From positions 76,141,227 to 76,205,226 of the forward strand of contig CM030366.1 in the NCBI GenBank assembly GCA_017893485.1: 64,000 nt of DNA, written 5' to 3'. Positions within the stretch are counted from its first letter, which is position 1. Every line of letters starts with the position of its first letter. A program made the translations under genes and the position numbers. The stretch comes from Hemerocallis citrina (lineage: Eukaryota > Streptophyta > Magnoliopsida > Asparagales > Asphodelaceae). Below are positions 19,386-30,998 of this stretch, piece after piece. The notes beneath the pieces are model-generated. The model was not told the origin of the DNA. It did not search any database and saw only the letters and a list, made by a program, of their open reading frames with translations.

Positions 19386-20209
19386 GTGAACAAAACATGT
19401 ATGAATGTTTGAAAATTTAAAACACAACATATGAATACTCTCCCTGAATTTAGCACATCCTGTAATACAGATTTTCATATAGATAAAGCTTTTAAGGAAG
19501 TGAATACTCTCCCTTTATATAATGTTACCTGTAATACAGAACTTAAAGAACAAATATAAGAGAGGGGTGAGAGTAATATACATAGTTGTTCATAAAATAA
19601 AATTTAACATTTTGAAAATATTCTACAATTCTCCCCCTTTCTGGAACACACCAAGAAGGGATAAATAGAGGAGATATAAGTAAAATAAGCATTGGAAAGT
19701 TCGTAGAGCAAATCATCAATGAAAACACCAAAGAGTAGGAGAACATTTTATGATATTACAATGAATACTAACTTGTAATTTTTAAGAAAGTGGAAGAGAA
19801 TCTTCTTACATGATACAGTTGATAGCGATACTCTTTGTTATACAGTGAGAGCTCTTCATAATATCATAGATTCGAGATTCTCCCCAATACACATGAAAGC
19901 AACAAAAAAAAGTCAAGCTTTTGACAAAGGAACGTCGATTTTATAAAATTTTGAAAATATGGACCAGAGAGGGAACCGGTCGACCTCACGGTCGACCGCA
20001 AAAAGAGATTTTGAAAAGAATCATTCAGAGCGCATATCGGTCGACTGCACGGTCGACTGCAAACTGCTATTTGTAGAAAAATTATCTAGAGAGCATGCCG
20101 GTCGACCGTACGGTCGACCGCAATAAGCAAAATTAGAGAGTCAAAAAATGATCTAAAACCAAGACTAAGCCGGTTGACCGCACAGTCGACCGACCCACAC
20201 AAAAATTTT
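19386..20209 (-). other. Non-coding stretch between pol and 3' LTR of copia B
   Basis: About 0.8 kb after RNase H with no convincing env-like frame. It contains a direct repeat of gaatactctccct with nearby acctgtaatacaga (19433-19540) and the paired palindrome array at 19976-20192. Confidence 0.6.
19976..20192. repeat. Array of four paired GGTCGACC palindromes
   Basis: Four copies of a double palindrome, typically ccggtcgaccgtacggtcga, begin at about 19976, 20037, 20098 and 20170, spaced 61, 61 and about 72 bases. Within a pair the two GTCGAC centres are 12 bases apart. The last copy is degenerate (ggttgacc, agtcgacc). Lies before the PPT of copia B. Confidence 0.8.
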
Positions 20210-21200
20210 TTAGGCAAAAAAATCAATAACATTTAATGCTCCTCTCAAGAAGTAAAAACGTTTTTCGTCTAAGGGTTTTGTAAAAATATCAGCAAGTTGC
20301 GAATCAGTAAAAATATACTTAAGTAAAATATCACCCTTTTGAAAGTGATCTGTAATGAAATGATACCTAATATCAATGTGCTTCGTGCGACTGTGTTGGT
20401 CAGTGTTTTTGGTCATATGAACGGTGCTAGTGTTGTCACATTTGATTGGAATATGATCAAAGAATACATATAATCCTCAAGAGTATGTTTCATCCATAAT
20501 ACCTACGGACAACAGGATCCTGCCGCAATATACTCAGCTTCGGCAGTAGAGAGAGTAACAAAATTATGCTTCTTGGATGCCCACAAGACAAGGGTCGCCC
20601 AAGAAGTGACATGTACCACTAGTGCTTTTTCTATCTGTTAAGCTCCCGGCATAATCTACATCAGAGTATCCTACAAGAGAAAAATTTCTATTTTTCGGGT
20701 ACCAAAGACCAGTATTTGGTGTGCCTTTGAGATATCGAATGATACGCTTAACGACAACCAAATGTGATTCTTTGGGACATGATTGAAAACGTGCACATAA
20801 ACAGACACTAAATATAATATCAGGATGGGATGCAGTAATATAAAGTAAACTACTAATCATACCTCTGTAAGTACAAATATCAACAATGTTACCAGATTCG
20901 TCTTTGGATAGCTTAGTGGTAGTGACCATCGGAGTTTTGTAAGCATTAGCATTTTCAAGTCCGAACTTCTTGACAAGTTCTTTTGCATACATGGATTGGT
21001 TTATAAATATGCTATCCTTTCTTTGTTGTATTTGAAGTCCAAGGAAATAAGTTAGTTCTCCCATCATACTCATTTTGAACTTATCTTGCATTTGCTTTGA
21101 AAACTCCTTGCAAAGATTTTCATTAGTGGATCCAAATATAATATCATCAACATAAATTTGAACGATTAAAATATCTTTAAAAGCATGCTTTATAAATAGT
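20210..21200 (-). pseudogene. Copia B RT C-terminal half and RNase H
   Basis: Going down from about 21200: the catalytic YVDD segment (IYVDDIIFGS, about 21135-21160), then GELTYFLGLQIQQRKDSIF and YAKELVKKFGLENA typical of RVT_2, then RNase H with YSDVDYAGSLTDRKSTSG and LSTAEAEYIAA (about 20500-20560), ending with IFTKPLDEKRF and a stop at 20210. Breaks: frame loss near 21091-21208, a disruption near 20564 within RNase H and another near 20416-20480. Copies the RNA genome in the particle; this copy is inactive. Confidence 0.88.
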
Positions 21201-21930
21201 TTAGTGTCTACTTTTTCTTTAGAAAGCCTTCGTGAAGAAGAAATGAACTCAGCCGTTCATACCAAGCACGAGGGGCTTGCTTCAAACCATAAAGAGCTTT
21301 ATCAAGCCGAAAAACATGGTTTGAGGGTGTGGGATCAGCGAATCCCGCTGGTTGTGGCACATAAACTTCTTCCGAAATAAATCCATTTAAAAATGCACTT
21401 TTAACATCCATTTGAGAAAGAGTAAAATCTATATATGTAGCAAAAGCAAGTAAAATACAAATAGCTTCAAGCCTAGCAACTGGTGCAAAAGTTTCATCAA
21501 AATCTACACCCTCTTGTTGATTATAACCTTGTGCAACAAGTGTAACACCCCGTAATTTAAAAAATATAATATATGGTAATTGCATGGTTAGAAGCAGATG
21601 GTGAATAAGTGGAAATAAATGAATAGTGTAAGTGGAAGGGGCAGCATGCTGCTTTGACTTTGTCAAAGCATTTGATGACGTGGCACAAGTGAACACGGGT
21701 TTCACTGTGTGTATACACGGAATTTAAAGAAGAGAGAAATGTATGAATAGTACCACATCGGTAAAAAAAAGAATAATATAATATAAATATAATTGTCTAT
21801 GATCAAGAGTCACCAATTCGGTTAACCACCTTTTAAGAGGCAGCCTGTGGTGGGCAGTTGTACTACATAGTATCTAATTTGTCTACTAAATTGAATAAAT
21901 TATTTGAGCTAGGGGCAGGGGCATTACAAA

Positions 21931-21943
21931 TGGTATCAGAGCC
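21931..21943 (+). other. PBS of the TRIM (tRNA-iMet)
   Basis: TGGTATCAGAGCC two bases after LTR1, complementary to initiator-Met tRNA. It sets the orientation as plus. Confidence 0.9.
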
Positions 21944-22177
21944 GACTTTTGACACTGAGTGTCAGTAAGAGTGGGTGAGATGTATGCCTGAGATGGAGCT
22001 AGTAGATGTACAGGTATGTCTGAGAGAGTGCGAGGTTGCGGCCTGAAATAATGGACAACCCGTAGAATCGGGGTACGGTGCAGCTAGCAGAATCAGGGTG
22101 CTCCACTCCACATCGGCTAGAAAGGAGATCCTGCACTAGATTGTGCATGCCCCGTGCTCAGCGAGGATGTTGATTTC

Positions 22178-22192
22178 TGAAGGGGGTGTGTG
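22178..22192 (+). other. PPT of the TRIM
   Basis: The purine-rich ctgaagggggtgtgtg directly before LTR2. Confidence 0.75.
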
Positions 22193-22760
22193 TGTAACAC
22201 CCCGTAATTTAAAAAATATAATATATGGTATATAATATATGTATATATGGTAATTGAATGGTTATAAATAGATGGTGAATAAGTTGAAATAAATGAATAG
22301 TGTAAGTGGAAGGGGAAGCATGCTGCTTTGACTTCGTTAAAGCATTTGATGATGTGGCACAAGTGAACCCGGGCTTCACTGTGTGTATACATGAAATTTA
22401 AAGAAGAGAGAAATGTATGAATAGTACCACATCGATAAAAATACAAAGAATAATATAATATAAATATAATTGCATATGATCAAGAGTCACCAATTCGGTT
22501 AACCACCTTTGAGAGGCAGCTTGTGGTGGGCAGTTGTACTATATAGTATCTAATTTGTCTTCTAAATTGTATAAATTGTCTAAGCTATGGGCAGGGGCGT
22601 TACAACAAGACGGGCCTTATTCCTAGTGATTGAACCGGATTCATCTAATTTGTTCCTAAACACCCACTTAGTGCCAAGTGTAGTCCTATTGTGAGGTCGA
22701 GGAACAAGTCACCATACTTGATTCCGTTCGAATTGATTAAGTTCTTCTTACATTGCAATG

Positions 22761-23200
22761 ATCCAATCATTATTTTGCAATGCCTCCTTAATGTTCTTAG
22801 GTTCAAGTATGGAAACGAAAGCGGTAAAAAACACATAAAATTTTGATCTTGAGTGCGAGGAGTTACCCCTTCGGACATATCACTTCGTATAAGAGATGGT
22901 GGATGACTAGACATGATTTTCCATGCGGGGCGTCTCTCACTTGTGGAGCCTTAATGTTGTATATTTTCATCTTCTATGGCATCAATTTGTTGTGTAGGAA
23001 TCTCATTGATTTGGTTTTTAGGTTCATCTTTGTCTTGAAGCACCACTTGATTTTGATCATTTGCTTGTGGTTCTTCTTCCATATGAACATGTTTCTTTTC
23101 AACACGAACCCCTGTCTCATCATCATCAACAACATGTAATATTTCTTTGGAGTAAGGATTAGTTTCATCAAAAATAACATCAATAGATTCCTGAATTATG
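22761..23200 (-). pseudogene. Copia B spacer between integrase and RT
   Basis: Continuation of pol on the RT side of the chromovirus. Near 23190 it encodes SIDVIFDETNPYSKEI, the conserved block after copia integrase, then an acidic linker and MSSHPPSLIRSDMSEGVTPR. The other half of the block (RIFNKRRCVEP) is at about 43000. CATCT at 23201-23205 is the chromovirus target duplication. Confidence 0.8.
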
Positions 23201-23935
23201 CATCTTGTAGCGCCCCGAATTTCTAATAAGGTATCTTAGAAAATACGTGGCACATTCCCAGTGATCCACTTCAACATAATATTAAACATAATCAACACCA
23301 CTAAATTTTTCAACTTTTATCTCAACAAATCTTTTACAATACACAGCGGAATTCAAAACAAACTCAACTCAATATTCTCTTTATTTACAACACAAATTTA
23401 TCTCAAGATTGCTATTACAAATTTACACAAATCTCATATATATCAATTATATCTCAAAACCAACTTAAGCATCCCATCTCCAACTCTAAGCAACTACCTG
23501 CAACATGTGAGGCTAGAGAGAATTCCTAACCCCCAAACTAAAGGGTTCAGCCATAAATGGTGTGAGAAATATAAAAATGAACAAACAAACATCATAAAGA
23601 TCATATCTCATAATTCTTAAACAACCAGTACTAAATAAGATTATGGAAAGTACGAAATGACAGTTAACATAAAACATCAAATGTCACTAAGCTAAGTGTT
23701 AGGTGTAGATAACAAGAAAACACATGCATAAATCAAAGCCAAGAAAAAAAAACACAAGTTCTATATGCAGACTCTCTAATGCGTACTTGTCGAAGTCTAT
23801 GCATCCCATTCTACATAGGTTCGGTGCAAGCCCTTAACGTCTTCACTTCATAGGGTTCAATCCCCACGTTATGAACTAATCTTAACACGATGACTACTAC
23901 GAGATAAAGATAAACATGGATAGTATCTCATGCCC

Positions 23936-24204
23936 GATAATTCCGGAGATGGATCCCACACCCAAGATATTTCACTTGAATAATTCCGGAGATCATCCCA
24001 CACCGAAACATTGACACGTCACCACAATATACCACATGTGCTTCTCCTCGACTCCGATAATTCCGGAGATCAATCCCACACCACAAGTAGTTACCGTGAT
24101 AATTCCGGAGATTGTCCCACACCACAAGACTGTGATAATTTCGGAGACATATCCCACACCACTAATAATCTACTGTTATAATTCCGGAGATTGTCCCACA
24201 CCGA
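23936..24204. repeat. Six-copy ATAATTCCGGAGAT...CCCACACC repeat in LTR
   Basis: Units begin at about 23936, 23979, 24056, 24099, 24135 and 24178. Each has ATAATTCCGGAGAT (one copy has TTTCGG), 2-4 variable bases and TCCCACACC, with irregular spacers of about 10-50 bases. The same array is at about 31735-32003 in the other LTR. Confidence 0.85.
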
Positions 24205-24608
24205 AAGCCATACTGAGGTTCTTGACTCATGTTCCCGTTCATCATATCACCACTAGTGCCTGTCCTTATTATTTGGGTTGATTAATTACTTAACGAATTC
24301 CTAGAGTGGTATTCCCTACCGGCCTAAATTCAAATCCAAATAACTGAAATGCCTCACTGGGCCTCAACAAATAACTCAACACCGGTATACTAGGGTCACA
24401 CACCACTAGAGATTCAAACTCAAAAGGTCTAAACTAAAGTTCCACTAAACAAGAGTGGCTCAACTGAAAGTCTTAAATTAAATACTCAGCTGAATATCTC
24501 AAAGTCAAATGCTTAATCAAATACTGAACTAAATGTCAAGTGGAGACTGAATTATCAGAAAGATCAATCATTCGAAACAGCACTAAAGTTTACAAAGATC
24601 CTTCAGTA

Positions 24609-24955
24609 CCAGTCGACTTATACTTTAGTAAGTCGACCGTCCAGAAGACGAAATTCCAACATTTACAAAAATAAACTAAGTCATATAACATTCGACTTAA
24701 GAAAGGGATCAGTCGACTTACCCGAGGTAAATTCCAATAATTTCTCAAAATATATTCTAAGTATATGAGTCGCCTTAAAGGAGTCATAGGTCAACTGTCC
24801 AGAAAGGACTAATAATTTATACAAAAATAATTTCCTTCAGTGGACAAGTCGACTGCCTATGAGCTAGGTCGACTGTCCAGAACAACTTTTCAACAATTCT
24901 AAAATAAAGTCAGGCTCGTACCAGTCGACTGCACAGTAGGCCAGTCGACTGTTGG
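24609..24955. repeat. GTCGAC palindrome cluster in chromovirus LTR
   Basis: Seven or so AGTCGACT-type words (cagtcgactta, agtcgaccgtcc, caagtcgactgcc, ggtcgactgtcc, ccagtcgactgcacagtagg, ccagtcgactgttggc). Duplicated at 32409-32755 in the other LTR. Confidence 0.8.
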
Positions 24956-26082
24956 CCTACAGATTTCAAAATTAGGTCTGATTACAAAATCAAATTCTGA
25001 AGCTTTCTAATGTTCAATGTTATGAAAATAGTTCGTATTCAGGAAAATAATAAATCTCAATGAATCTTCATCAGGTATATGTATATATCACTCAAAACAT
25101 CAATAAGTCAAGATTTAAGTTCTCATATTCTAAATCACAAATCCTTTCGTTAGGGTTTTACAAGATCTAAATTCTTTCACAACTCTAAATCAAATCCGAA
25201 TTATGAATCTAATGTCCAGGTGTTCATACACAAATTTCAACATGCTTTAGCAAACAATCTTAATAATAAAGATCTACTATTTCATTCTCAATTATTCACA
25301 TGATTCATACCTCAAAACAATATCTATATTGTTCACAACATCCAATCATTACATCATGATACTTGCACGCATAGATCAATCAACAAGACGAATTATAATA
25401 CTCACAAAATCAAACAATCAAAACAAGGTCACTCACATGATTCAAACAACAAAACAATTTCTATATCTCTCACCTTAGATTTTGAGAATAGTCCACGAAA
25501 AGAATCCTCCTTTCGCTAGATCCAAAGTCTCCTTCTCCACCAAAAATAAATCTCCAAAATAATGTGTTTTATCAACAATGACGGCTGGAAGAAAAAATCC
25601 CTTAAATATGCCGGATTGAATATTAGGGTTTTACCCACACTTTTGCAAGACAATCCTTCCCAAAAATACAATTTGCATATATAGATCATTCTTTGGAAAT
25701 TCCATCAAAACTCATTTAAATTAGGATTCATAAGAAAATATACATTCTAAATACTGTTCAAAACGTCCAGAAATTGTATTTTTCACTTTAACCCCTAAAA
25801 AGGTCAAATTTGCAAAAAGGTCCTTCTTTTCCCAAAAATTGCAAATAGCTCCAATAAATTTCAGAAAAATCTGGAAAAATACTAATTAAATCCCAAATAT
25901 TAAATAAAGATTTTTCATAAAGAAAACTAAATTTTCAAACTTCTCATAAAAGTATTTGCATGTGTTTTGCACGTGTACAAAAGATAAATTTGTCTGAAAA
26001 TATTCATTAAATCTCCAAAAATCAATTTTAAATACATTTTCAAATATAAAAAAAATAATATTTGAAAATACGGGGTTCTACA

Positions 26083-26098
26083 TCACTCCCTCCTTAGA
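26083..26098 (-). other. PPT of the chromovirus
   Basis: Minus strand reads AAGGAGGGAGTGATG directly before the 3' LTR start TGTAGAACC. Confidence 0.75.
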
Positions 26099-26280
26099 AG
26101 AGTTCTGTCCTCAGAACTACTACTAACGAGTCCAACAATATATCAACAAGGAAATCAACATCTCGTAATGGAAACATAGTTCAAACAATTGCATATGACA
26201 ATTCAATCGAAATAAGAGAAATACAATTCAAATCAAAGTACTATCATTCAAAGAGTAACAATCACATAACAGAAATACAT

Positions 26281-29200
26281 TCATACAAAAAGCTCGAGAA
26301 AATCCTTCTGCATGCGATCTTCAGGCTCCCAAGTAGCCTCCTCGAACTGCTGATTCCTCCACAACACCTTGACCATAGGTATCACCTTGCGCCTGAGAAC
26401 TTTCTCTCTACGGTCAACGATCTCAACAGGCCGTTCCTTGTAACTCAAGTTCACCTGTAATCCTTCAGGAATCTCTACCAACTGATGATTCTGATCTGGC
26501 ACATACTTCCTCAACAATGACACGTGGAATACATCATGCACTTGTGCCAACTCCTCTGGAAGCTTCAATCTATATGCTGTCTTGCCAATCTGCTCCATGA
26601 TCCTGTATGGACCAATATACCTTGGCGCCAACTTGCCTCCCTTACCAAACCTGATCACTCCTTTGGTCGGAGAAACCTTGAGGAAAATTGCATCCCCAAC
26701 TTCAAACTCCAAGTCTCTTCGTCATGTATCAGCATAACTCTTCTGCCGACTCTGAGCCTCAACCAATCTCTTGCGAATCAGCTCAATCTGCTCGGATGTC
26801 TGCTGTACGATCTCAGGACCATACATCTGCCTCTCGCCAACCTCATACCAACAAACAGGTGTCCTGCACCTCCTCCCGTACAAAGCCTCATACGGTGCCA
26901 TCCCAATACTCGGATGGTAACTGTTGTTATAAGCAAACTCAACTAATGCCAAGTATCTCTCCCAACTACCACCGAAATCCATAACACAAGCCCTCAACAT
27001 ATCTTCCAGCACTCGATTCACCCTCTCCGTCTGACCATCGGTCTGTGGATGAAAAGCTGTACTGAAATCAGTTCTGGTGCCTAAAGCTGCTTGTAGGCTC
27101 TTCCAAAACCTTGAAGTAAACCTTGCATCTCTGTCGGATACAATCGACACAGGAACTCCATGAAGTCTCACAATTTTCCCAATATACAATCCAGCCAATC
27201 TCTCCATCGACCAAGTAATCTTCATGGCTAGAAAGTGAGCCGACTTAGTCAAATGGTCCACAACAGCCCAAATCGAGTCATTGCCCTTCGAACTCCTCGG
27301 CAAACCTGTGATGAAATCCATACTGATATTCTCCCACTTCCACTCCGGAATGGGTAACGGCTGTAACAAACCTCCAGGTCTCTGGTTTTCTGCTTTTATC
27401 TGCTGACAAGTCAGACACCTTACCACAAAATCTGCTACATCCCGCTTCATACCAGACCACCAAAAGTGTTGTTTGATGTCCCTATACATCTTCGTGCCTC
27501 CTGGATGAATTGACAACAATGTACTGTGTGCTTCCTGTAAGATACTCTCTCTCAAATCTGCATTATCTGGAACACACAACCTCTCACCCATCCAAAGAAT
27601 TCCATCTTGGACACGAAACTCTGATAGCTTGCCTTCAGAAACCTGTTGCAACTTCTTCTGAATCTCTGAATCTGATCTCTGACCTTCCACAATCCTCTCT
27701 CTCAAGGACGGCTGCAGCCTCAACTGAGCCAAAGATGCCCCTAAACTTGCAGTACCACCTCGATACCTGCCTGATCGATCTTTGCTGCCAACTCTCTTCG
27801 AGTAGTGATCAAACTCGATAAACTACTCTTCCTGCTAAGTCCATCAGCCACCACATTCGCTTTGCCCGGATGATACTTGATCTCGGGATGAATGTCTTCC
27901 AATACCTCCAACCACCTTCTCTGCCGAAGATTAAGATCCTTCTGCTTATAAATGTACTTCAGGCTCTTGTGGTCGGTGTACATATTAACCTTCTCACCAT
28001 AAACATAATGCCTCCACAGCTTCAAGGCATAAATTATAGCTGCTAGCTCCAAATCATGCGTCGGATAATTCTTCTCATGCGGACGCAATTGCCTCGAACC
28101 ATAAGCAATAACCTTGCCTTCTTGCATCAAGACACAACCCAAACCTCTGAGAGATGCATCACTGTAGATATCATAATCCTTCCCAGCTTGCGATAAAGCT
28201 AAGATAGGTGCCGTAGTCAACCTTTCCTTTAACTCAAGGAAACTCTCCTCACACTTATCTATTCACACAAATGCCACACTCTTCCGGGTCAAACCTGTCA
28301 AAGGAACTGTGATCTGAGAATATCCTTGGATAAATCTCCTGTAGTATCCAGCTAACCCCAAGAAACTCCTGACTTCCTTCACAGACGCTGGCCTGGGCCA
28401 ATCCTTCACTGCTTCAACTTTCTGAGGATCAGTAACCACTCCCTCCTTAGAAAGAATATGACCAAGGAAAGCTACCTCAGACTTCCAAAACTCACACTTT
28501 GACAACTTGGCATACAAGCTATGTTCCTGCAACTTCTGTAACACCGCTGTCAAGTGCGTAGAATGCTTCTCCTCCGACTTCGAATACACCAAAATATCGT
28601 CGATGAAAACCACCACGAAGGAGTCAATAAATGGCCTTAAAACCCGATTCATCATATCCATAAACACTGCTGGCGCATTCGTCAACCCGAATGGCATTAC
28701 CAAAAACTCATAGAGTCCATGACGAGTCCTGAAAGCTGTCTTACTCACATCTTCCTCCTTGACTCGAACCTGATGATACCCCGACCTCAAATCAATCTTC
28801 GAAAACACAGCTGCTCCTCGAAGCCTGTCGAACAAATCATCAATCCGCGGCAGTGGATACTTGTTCTGAATAGTCACCCTATTCAACTCCCGATAGTCAA
28901 TGCACATCCTCATTGTCCCATCCTTCTTCTTGACTAACAGCATTGGCGCTCCCCACAGAGAAGAACTCGGCCTGATAATCCCTTTGCTCAACAGCTCCTC
29001 AATCTGCTTTTTCACTTCATCTTGCTCTACAGGTGCCATCCTGTACGGAGCCTTGGAAATCGGCGCACTCCCCGGCTGAACATTGATGCAAAACTCCACA
29101 TCTCTCTGCGGCGGTAATCCTGGAAAATCATCCAAGAACACCTGAGGAAAATCTCGAACAACCGGAATGCCCTTGACTTCATCTGGAATAACCATATTGG

Positions 29201-29648
29201 ATACCATTGCAGCCACCTTCGGAATCTTCTTCTTCCCTTGGAAAGTCACTGCAGGTCCACCTGGTGCTTTCACCAACACCTCCTTCTGCTTGCATTCGAT
29301 TGTGGCATCATATATTGCCATCCAATCAATGCCCACGATGACATCCACACCTAAAACTTTCAGCTCGATCATATCAATGCCAAACAACCTTCCACCAATC
29401 TCGATATCACAGCCCTCGTAATATCGATCCGCAATCAGCTCTTCACCTGACGGCATTGCCACCGAAAAAACCCTATCTGGGAACAACTTCGGTTCCACAC
29501 CTAAGATCTTTGCAAAACTTGGCGATACAAATATATGTGATGAACCAGTGTCAAATAAAACCTTTGCCTTTATTCCATTAATTAAAACAACTCCTGTTAC
29601 AATAAGAATGATACTCAATCTTAAATTGTTCTCAAATAAAGGTTTCAC
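26281..29648 (-). pseudogene. Chromovirus pol: protease, RT, RNase H, integrase, chromodomain
   Basis: Order on the minus strand: protease with LFDTGSS (residues 32-37 of the first open block); RT with [19 protein letters not shown] and the catalytic FIDDIL (about residues 348-353); RNase H with [13 protein letters not shown] (28160-28220); integrase zinc finger ending CLTCQQIK; catalytic core (SMDFITGLPRS, IVSDRDARFTS, ERVNRVLEDM); then GPYRIMEQIG and a chromodomain-like end (PVEIVDRREKVLRRK, WEPEDRM). Lesions: TGA at 28263-28265 where tryptophan is expected, a one-base frameshift near 27741, and TGA at 26722-26724 where arginine is likely. All catalytic residues seem present. The chromodomain would target insertion to heterochromatin. 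Confidence 0.93.
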
Positions 29649-29674
29649 TTATTACATTGATTCAAAAATAAAAT

Positions 29675-30766
29675 TCAAAATTCTTGCATACCCTGTATTA
29701 CATTTTCCGAGTTACCAGCGTCTTCCTCGGTTAATGCAAATACTCTCCCTTGCCTCTTCTGAAATTTGCTCCCACCAGAACCATCCTTCTTCGATTGTGG
29801 ACAATGAGACTGAGAATGTCCTGCCTGCCCACACTGGGAACAAACCTGCTTTGCTAACTTCGGACATGCTGACCTGTAATGTTCTGCCTCCTTGCAGTAA
29901 TAACAGGTCACCCCTTGAGTTGTCGGTGCCTTCTGCACTGGATTACTGAATTTGGCCTGCTTCGCAGGGAATCCCTTCCTACTCTGGCCTGATGCTGGCC
30001 TCTTGTTCTGGTTCCATGTATCTTGCTTCTTCTGGAACTGGTCCATATCCTCCTCAGTCATGGCTGCTCTCCTGACCAGCTTGTCGAAACGTCTGATACC
30101 CAATGGGATCATCATCGACCTCAAGTTTGGCCTCAAGCCCAGCTTAAACTTTTTGGCCTTCTTCGCCTCATCAACAACTAATTCTGGTGCATACCTTGAA
30201 AGCTGAGCAAATTTGGTCTCATACTCCCGCACGGTCATGCTGCCCTGCTTAAGGTTGAAGAACTCAGTCACCTTCTTCTCCTGAACATCTAGGGGAAAGA
30301 AGCTATCTCTGAACTCCTCCAGAAAAGCTTCCCAAGTCAACGGTTGGTCTCCCAAAGCCCTTTTTACTGACTCCCACCAGACACCAGCGTCCTTCTCAAG
30401 CTGCATCGAAGCTAACTTCACCTTGCTGGCTGCGGGAGTCTCCGATACCTCGAAGATCGTCTCCATCTTCCTAATCCAATCGTCTGCTGCAGTTGGATCG
30501 ACTTGTCCCTCAAAGACTGGTGGCCTCATCCTCTTAAACGATTCAATCTGCTTAATAGGATCGGCGTTCACCAATCCATGTCCAGCTCCATGATTCGGCT
30601 GCGGATTTTGCTGCTGCGCTTGCTGCTGCGCCACGTTGAATGCCATCAGCGTGTTCAGTGTCTGGTACACCTTGGCGAATTCAACCTCAAGGTCGATCCC
30701 ATTTCCTCGGGAACTACCAGATCCATCCTCATTGTTGCCACCATTCCTGCCCCTGGGTGCAACCAT
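29675..30766 (-). CDS. Chromovirus gag
   Basis: 363 residues, uninterrupted. Starts MVAPRGRNGGNNEDG, has a glutamine-rich stretch, then the capsid (retrotrans_gag) domain at about residues 80-220 with RPPVFEGQVDPTAADDWI, WWESVKRALG, FRDSFFPLDVQEKK and RYAPELV. Two zinc knuckles follow: CYYCKEAEHYRSAC, with glutamate where glycine is usual, and CSQCGQAGHSQSHC. It lies 26 bases from the first open pol block and in another frame; many relatives join gag and pol in one frame, so a small frame loss may exist here. It would form the capsid. Confidence 0.9.
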   Translation of the reverse strand: MVAPRGRNGGNNEDGSGSSRGNGIDLEVEFAKVYQTLNTLMAFNVAQQQAQQQNPQPNHGAGHGLVNADPIKQIESFKRMRPPVFEGQVDPTAADDWIRKMETIFEVSETPAASKVKLASMQLEKDAGVWWESVKRALGDQPLTWEAFLEEFRDSFFPLDVQEKKVTEFFNLKQGSMTVREYETKFAQLSRYAPELVVDEAKKAKKFKLGLRPNLRSMMIPLGIRRFDKLVRRAAMTEEDMDQFQKKQDTWNQNKRPASGQSRKGFPAKQAKFSNPVQKAPTTQGVTCYYCKEAEHYRSACPKLAKQVCSQCGQAGHSQSHCPQSKKDGSGGSKFQKRQGRVFALTEEDAGNSENVIQGMQEF

Positions 30767-30986
30767 TTTGAATACTGCAAAACGAGGGAAAAGTTAGAGC
30801 ATCACACACACAATTCAAATTCACATCAATATCCTTTGGCAAAATCTCAATTGAATCCCAAAGGTAAAACATCATATTCAGTTCTATGTGATACTCACTC
30901 TTTAATGTCCACACCTAGGTACACACACTCTAGTGTCCACACCTAGGTTATTTTTATGTCATGTTTAGTATTACTATTGAAGCGTC

Positions 30987-30998
30987 GCTCTGATACCA
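30987..30998 (-). other. PBS of the chromovirus (tRNA-iMet)
   Basis: Minus strand TGGTATCAGAGC, 5 bases inside the LTR edge at 31004. Confidence 0.92.

Larger units (their letters stand above)
21541..22604 (+). mobile_element. TRIM element inserted in copia B RT
   Basis: Terminal-repeat retrotransposon in miniature: LTR1 21541-21928 (388 bp), internal 21929-22192 (264 bp, non-coding), LTR2 22193-22604 (412 bp). TSD ACAAG at 21536-21540 and 22605-22609. Both LTRs start TGTAACACCCCG and end GTTACA or ATTACA. LTR2 carries an extra run of about 22 bp of ataatatatggtatat type. The ORFs at 21208-21705 and 22117-22446 that enter it are artefacts. Autonomous partner unknown; LTR ends of this type are common in chromoviruses. 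Confidence 0.92.
21208..22760 (-). pseudogene. Copia B RT N-terminal half, split by the TRIM
   Basis: RVT_2 N-terminal region. Before the TRIM (22605-22760) it reads WIIAM, then a stop where CAA for glutamine is expected, then EELNQFERNQVW. The frame continues after the TRIM at 21540 with LVAQGYNQQEGVDFDETFAPV, MDVKSAFLNGFISEEVYV and DKALYGLKQAPRAWYERL. The FxxxxPV and MDVKSAFLNG motifs with the catalytic aspartate are intact. The TRIM disrupts it after the alanine-arginine of the conserved KARLVAQG block. Confidence 0.88.
23206..26082 (-). repeat. 3' LTR of the chromovirus
   Basis: 2877 bp. Minus-strand ends TGTAGAACCCCG and GGGGCGCTACA. Contains a six-copy ATAATTCCGGAGAT repeat (23936-24204) and a GTCGAC cluster (24609-24955). 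ORFs in it (23261-23620, 23928-24281, 24590-24787) recur in the other LTR and are not genes. Confidence 0.95.

Noticed and set aside
19386..20209. Env-like gene after pol in copia B, as in some Sire elements
   Set aside because: No frame longer than about 70 codons, no membrane or signal features; the space holds the palindrome array.
23936..24204. CRISPR-like repeat with variable spacers
   Set aside because: Short core, irregular spacers, present in both LTRs of a plant chromovirus and with no cas genes; it is an LTR internal repeat.
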